The notes under the pieces are model-generated. The model ran no database searches. It saw only the letters and a list, made by a program, of their open reading frames with translations, and was not told the origin of the DNA. The translations under genes were made by a program, and so were the position numbers. 64,000 nt of DNA from Portunus trituberculatus (taxonomy: Eukaryota > Arthropoda > Malacostraca > Decapoda > Portunidae). The DNA is taken from positions 515,488-579,487 of the forward strand of contig NW_025541370.1 of assembly GCF_017591435.1 (NCBI RefSeq), given 5' to 3'. Shown here one piece after another: positions 59,601 to 64,000 of the stretch; the stretch's first letter is position 1; each line of letters opens with the position of its first letter.

Positions 59601-62600
59601 ACACATGATTACACACTATTTGTTTAAGGAACTGAAATATGTAAAAATGAGTTATTAAGGTGTTTTCCAGCATTTTATGCACCAAAACTCAGAAATGCAC
59701 GCAAAGACTATATTCCTTTAAACATCTTATTTATGTGTTATTAAGATGTTTTATGAAAAAAAAAAAAACTCTCGATTGGAAATTTTATATATTGAATTCA
59801 TTTTACAATGTTATGTCTCAAAATGATGAAATTCATGAAATCAAGCCAATATAGAGAAACAAAAGAAAAATAAGAAAAACATATTATTCTATTAGTTTTC
59901 AGCTTTTTGCACCAAAACACAGAAATGCAGGCAAAACTAAAGATTACACAATATTTGTTTAAGGAACAGAAGTATGTCAAAATGGGTTATATAGGTGTAT
60001 CAGCATTTTATACACCAAAACTTGAAATGCAGGCAAAACACTATACTTGTTAAAATATCTTATTTATGTGTTTTAAGATGTTTTATGAAAAAAAAAAAAA
60101 ATTTTTTTTTTTTGCATAAAACACCTTAAAACACATAAATAAGACATTTTAACAAATATAGTGTTTTGCCAGCATTTCTGAGTTTTGGTGCATAAAATGT
60201 TTGAAAACACCAAAAGAACCCATGTTTGACATATATTAGTTCTTTAAGCAAATAGTGTTATGCGTTTTGCCTGCTTTTCTATGTTTTGGTGAAAAAAGCT
60301 GAAAACTACTAAACTAACAATATTTTCTTACTTTTCTTTGGTTATGTCTATATTGGCTTTTCATGAATTTTATCGTTTTGAAGTATAGAAATGTAAAATG
60401 ATTTGAATATACAAAACTTTCAATCGAGATAGTTTTTTTTTTTTCATAAAACACCTTAAAACACATAAACAAAACAAAACGTTTTAACAAATATAGTGTT
60501 TTCCTGCATTTTTGAGTTTTGGTGCATAAAATGCTGGAAAACACCAAAATAACCCATTGTTGCCATAATTCAGTTCCCTAAACAAATAGTGTTTCATCAT
60601 GCGTTTTGCCTGCATTTCTGTGTTTTAGTGCAAAAAATGCTGAAACTACTAAAATAACACGTTAATGTTATATTTATTGTGGTTTCTCTATATTGCCTTA
60701 TTTTCATCAATTTTATCTTTCTGAGGTATAAAAGTGTAAAATGACAAATATAAAAAATTTTCAATCGATATAGTCTTTTTTCATAAAACACCTTGAAAAC
60801 ACATAAATAAGAAGTTTCAACAAATATAATGTTTTGCTTCCATTTCTGAGTTTTAGTGCATAAAATGCTGGAAAACAATATAATAACCCATTTTTGACAT
60901 ATATGAGTTCTTTAAACAAATAATGTGTAATGATGCGTTTTGCCTGCATTTTTGTTTTGGTGTGAAAACAAGCCAATATAGAGAAATGCAAGTAAAAGTA
61001 ACCAAAACGATTTATTTAAATAGTTGTCAGCTTTTTGCACCAAAACACAAAATGCAGACAAAACACATGATTACACACTATTTGTTTAAGAAACTGAAAT
61101 ATGTAAAAATGAGTTATTAAGGTGTTTTCCAGCATTTTATGCACCAAAACTCAGAAATGCACGCAAAGACTATATTCCTTTAAACATCTTATTTATGTGT
61201 TATTAAGATGTTTTATGAAAAAAAAAAAAACTCGATTGGAAATTTTATATATTGAATTCATTTTACAATGTTATGTCTCAAAATGATGAAATTCATGAAA
61301 TCAAGCCAATATAGAGAAACAAAAGAAAAATAAGAAAAACATATTATTCTAGTTTTTCAGCTTTTTGCACCAAAACACAGAAATGCAGGCAAAACTAAAG
61401 ATTACACAATATTTGTTTAAGGAACAGAAGTATGTCAAAATGGGTTATATAGGTGTATCCCAGCATTTTATACACCAAAACTTGAAATGCAGGCAAAACA
61501 CTATACTTGTTAAAATATCTTATTTATGTGTTTTAAGATGTTTTATGAAAAAAAAAATTTTTTTTTTTTGCATAAAACACCTTAAAACACATAAATAAGA
61601 CATTTTAACAAATATAGTGTTTTGCCAGCATTTCTGAGTTTTGGTGCATAAAATGTTTGAAAACACCAAAAGAACCCATGTTTGACATATATTAGTTCTT
61701 TAAGCAAATAGTGTTATGCGTTTTGCCTGCTTTTCTATGTTTTGGTGAAAAAAGCTGAAAACTACTAAACTAACAATATTTTCTTACTTTTTCTTTGGTT
61801 ATGTCTATATTGGCTTTTCATGAATTTTATCGTTTTGAAGTATAGAAATGTAAAATGATTTGAATATACAAAACTTTCAATCGAGATAGTTTTTTTTTTT
61901 CCATAAAACACCTTAAAAACACATAAACAAAACAAAACGTTTTAACAAATATAGTGTTTTCCTGCATTTTTGAGTTTTGGTGCATAAAATGCTGGAAAAC
62001 ACCAAAATAACCCATTGTTGCCATAATTCAGTTCCCTAAACAAATAGTGTTTCATCATGCGTTTTGCCTGCATTTCTGTGTTTTAGTGCAAAAAATGCTG
62101 AAACTACTAAAATAACACGTTAATGTTATATTTATTGTGGTTTCTCTATATTGCCTTATTTTCATCAATTTTATCTTTCTGAGGTATAAAAGTGTAAAAT
62201 GACAAATATAAAAAATTTTCAATCGATATAGTCTTTTTTCATAAAACACCTTGAAAACACATAAATAAGAAGTTTCAACAAATATAATGTTTTGCTTCCA
62301 TTTCTGAGTTTTAGTGCATAAAATGCTGGAAAACAATATAATAACCCATTTTTGACATATATGAGTTCTTTAAACAAATAATGTGTAATGATGCGTTTTG
62401 CCTGCATTTTTGTTTTGGTGTGAAAACAAGCCAATATAGAGAAATGCAAGTAAAAGTAACCAAAACGATTTATTTAAATAGTTGTCAGCTTTTTGCACCA
62501 AAACACAAAATGCAGACAAAACACATGATTACACACTATTTGTTTAAGAAACTGAAATATGTAAAAATGAGTTATTAAGGTGTTTTCCAGCATTTTATGC

Positions 62601-64000
62601 ACCAAAACTCAGAAATGCACGCAAAGACTATATTCCTTTAAACATCTTATTTATGTGTTATTAAGATGTTTTATGAAAAAAAAAAAACTCGATTGGAAAT
62701 TTTATATATTGAATTCATTTTACAATGTTATGTCTCAAAATGATGAAATTCATGAAATCAAGCCAATATAGAGAAACAAAAGAAAAATAAGAAAAACATA
62801 TTATTCTATTAGTTTTCAGCTTTTTGCACCAAAACACAGAAATGCAGGCAAAACTAAAGATTACACAATATTTGTTTAAGGAACAGAAGTATGTCAAAAT
62901 GGGTTATATAGGTGTATCCCAGCATTTTATACACCAAAACTTGAAATGCAGGCAAAACACTATACTTGTTAAAATATCTTATTTATGTGTTTTAAGATGT
63001 TTTATGAAAAAAAAAAAATTTTTTTTTTGCATAAAACACCTTAAAACACATAAATAAGACATTTTAACAAATATAGTGTTTTGCCAGCATTTCTGAGTTT
63101 TGGTGCATAAAATGTTTGAAAACACCAAAAGAACCCATGTTTGACATATATTAGTTCTTTAAGCAAATAGTGTTATGCGTTTTGCCTGCTTTTCTATGTT
63201 TTGGTGAAAAAAGCTGAAAACTACTAAACTAACAATATTTTCTTACTTTTTCTTTGGTTATGTCTATATTGGCTTTTCATGAATTTTATCGTTTTGAAGT
63301 ATAGAAATGTAAAATGATTTGAATATACAAAACTTTCAATCGAGATAGTTTTTTTTTTTCCATAAAACACCTTAAAAACACATAAACAAAACAAAACGTT
63401 TTAACAAATATAGTGTTTTCCTGCATTTTTGAGTTTTGGTGCATAAAATGCTGGAAAACACCAAAATAACCCATTGTTGCCATAATTCAGTTCCCTAAAC
63501 AAATAGTGTTTCATCATGCGTTTTGCCTGCATTTCTGTGTTTTAGTGCAAAAAATGCTGAAACTACTAAAATAACACGTTAATGTTATATTTATTGTGGT
63601 TTCTCTATATTGCCTTATTTTCATCAATTTTATCTTTCTGAGGTATAAAAGTGTAAAATGACAAATATAAAAAATTTTCAATCGATATAGTCTTTTTTCA
63701 TAAAACACCTTGAAAACACATAAATAAGAAGTTTCAACAAATATAATGTTTTGCTTCCATTTCTGAGTTTTAGTGCATAAAATGCTGGAAAACAATATAA
63801 TAACCCATTTTTGACATATATGAGTTCTTTAAACAAATAATGTGTAATGATGCGTTTTGCCTGCATTTTTGTTTTGGTGTGAAAACAAGCCAATATAGAG
63901 AAATGCAAGTAAAAGTAACCAAAACGATTTATTTAAATAGTTGTCAGCTTTTTTGCACCAAAACACAAAATGCAGACAAAACACATGATTACACACTATT

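Larger units (their letters stand above)
46493..64000. repeat. Satellite array, about 1.47-kb higher-order unit, fold-back organised
   Basis: The array enters abruptly at about 46493 and is still running at the window end. Equivalent points recur at 46871, 48342, 49808, 51276, 52747, 54223, 55697, 57170, 58632, 60101, 61559 and 63018, giving periods of 1458-1476 bp: eleven full units plus two partial ones. Units are nearly identical and differ mostly in A- and T-run length. It is AT-rich. Small open frames on both strands recur in every unit but carry no domain and shift with the homopolymers, so I do not call genes. Confidence 0.97.

Noticed and set aside
46500..64000. Recurring 60-135-codon open frames in every satellite unit, both strands
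   Set aside because: They lack domains and splice context, their lengths follow A/T-run length changes, and they exist only because the units are near-identical.
46493..64000. CRISPR-like array
   Set aside because: The period is 1.47 kb with related, not unique, intervening sequence in a eukaryotic context.

Overview
This is a eukaryotic, repeat-dominated window. It is most likely from an arthropod, and probably a decapod crustacean (inference). The reasons are very long (AT)n, (GT)n and trinucleotide tracts; degenerate TTAGG/TTAGGTTA-type repeats; decapod-style non-LTR, DIRS-like and Ty3/gypsy retroelements; tRNA-derived SINEs beside (GT)n tracts; and a compact-promoter C-type lectin gene. 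There are no operons, and most open frames are low-complexity artefacts. Two runs of exactly 500 N (11985-12484 and 44623-45122) are assembly gaps.

Layout. 1-10.2 kb: degenerate AGGTTA repeats, a nested palindrome, relics of reverse transcriptases on both strands, and three decayed fragments of one Jockey-like LINE family separated by (AT)n tracts. 10.24-10.40 kb: the last exon of a host MOSC-domain (mARC-like) gene, plus strand. 11.2-19.5 kb: a mosaic of mobile elements. It holds a Jockey-like 5' end, a gap, a DIRS-like RT/RNase H (plus), a DIRS-like gag with a predicted intron (minus), Ty3/gypsy RNase H-integrase (minus), then the Jockey-like 3' end, itself split by a 1284-bp insertion flanked by a 5-bp duplication.

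19.6-30.05 kb: the main host gene. I reconstructed a seven-exon minus-strand gene from splice signals and matching phases. It encodes a signal peptide, a small cysteine-containing N-terminal region, about 25 Thr-rich tandem repeats (mucin-like) and a C-terminal EPN/WND C-type lectin domain. A TATA box lies about 40 bp before the ATG. Intron 1 holds a 4-kb CR1/L2-like LINE in the opposite orientation, and introns 1 and 3 hold tRNA-SINEs.

30-36.4 kb: microsatellites, a 17-18-bp A-rich tandem array, a kilobase of (CCA)n that flips abruptly to (TGG)n-type repeats at about 33.66 kb, and 2.7 kb of GGTGGTTGTAGTTGTGAT-type minisatellite. 36.4-38.4 kb: 5' part of a Ty3/gypsy element (gag, protease, start of RT). 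38.7-39.9 kb: G/T-rich minisatellite. 39.9-44.6 kb: a Jockey-like LINE with an internal deletion, followed head-to-tail by a fragment carrying the part it lacks. 45.1-46.2 kb: G/T repeats, (GGT)n, an inverted echo of the 32-kb satellite, and a LINE 3' fragment.

46.49-64.0 kb (runs off the end): a satellite with a 1.46-1.48 kb higher-order period. Each unit is built from about five related subunits of up to 335 bp, three in one orientation and two in the other, so each unit contains long fold-back arms around an A-tract/T-tract centre.

The genes do not form a pathway. The two host genes (lectin; MOSC-domain exon) are independent, and the rest is mobile or satellite DNA. All similarities are from reading the translations, not from searches.
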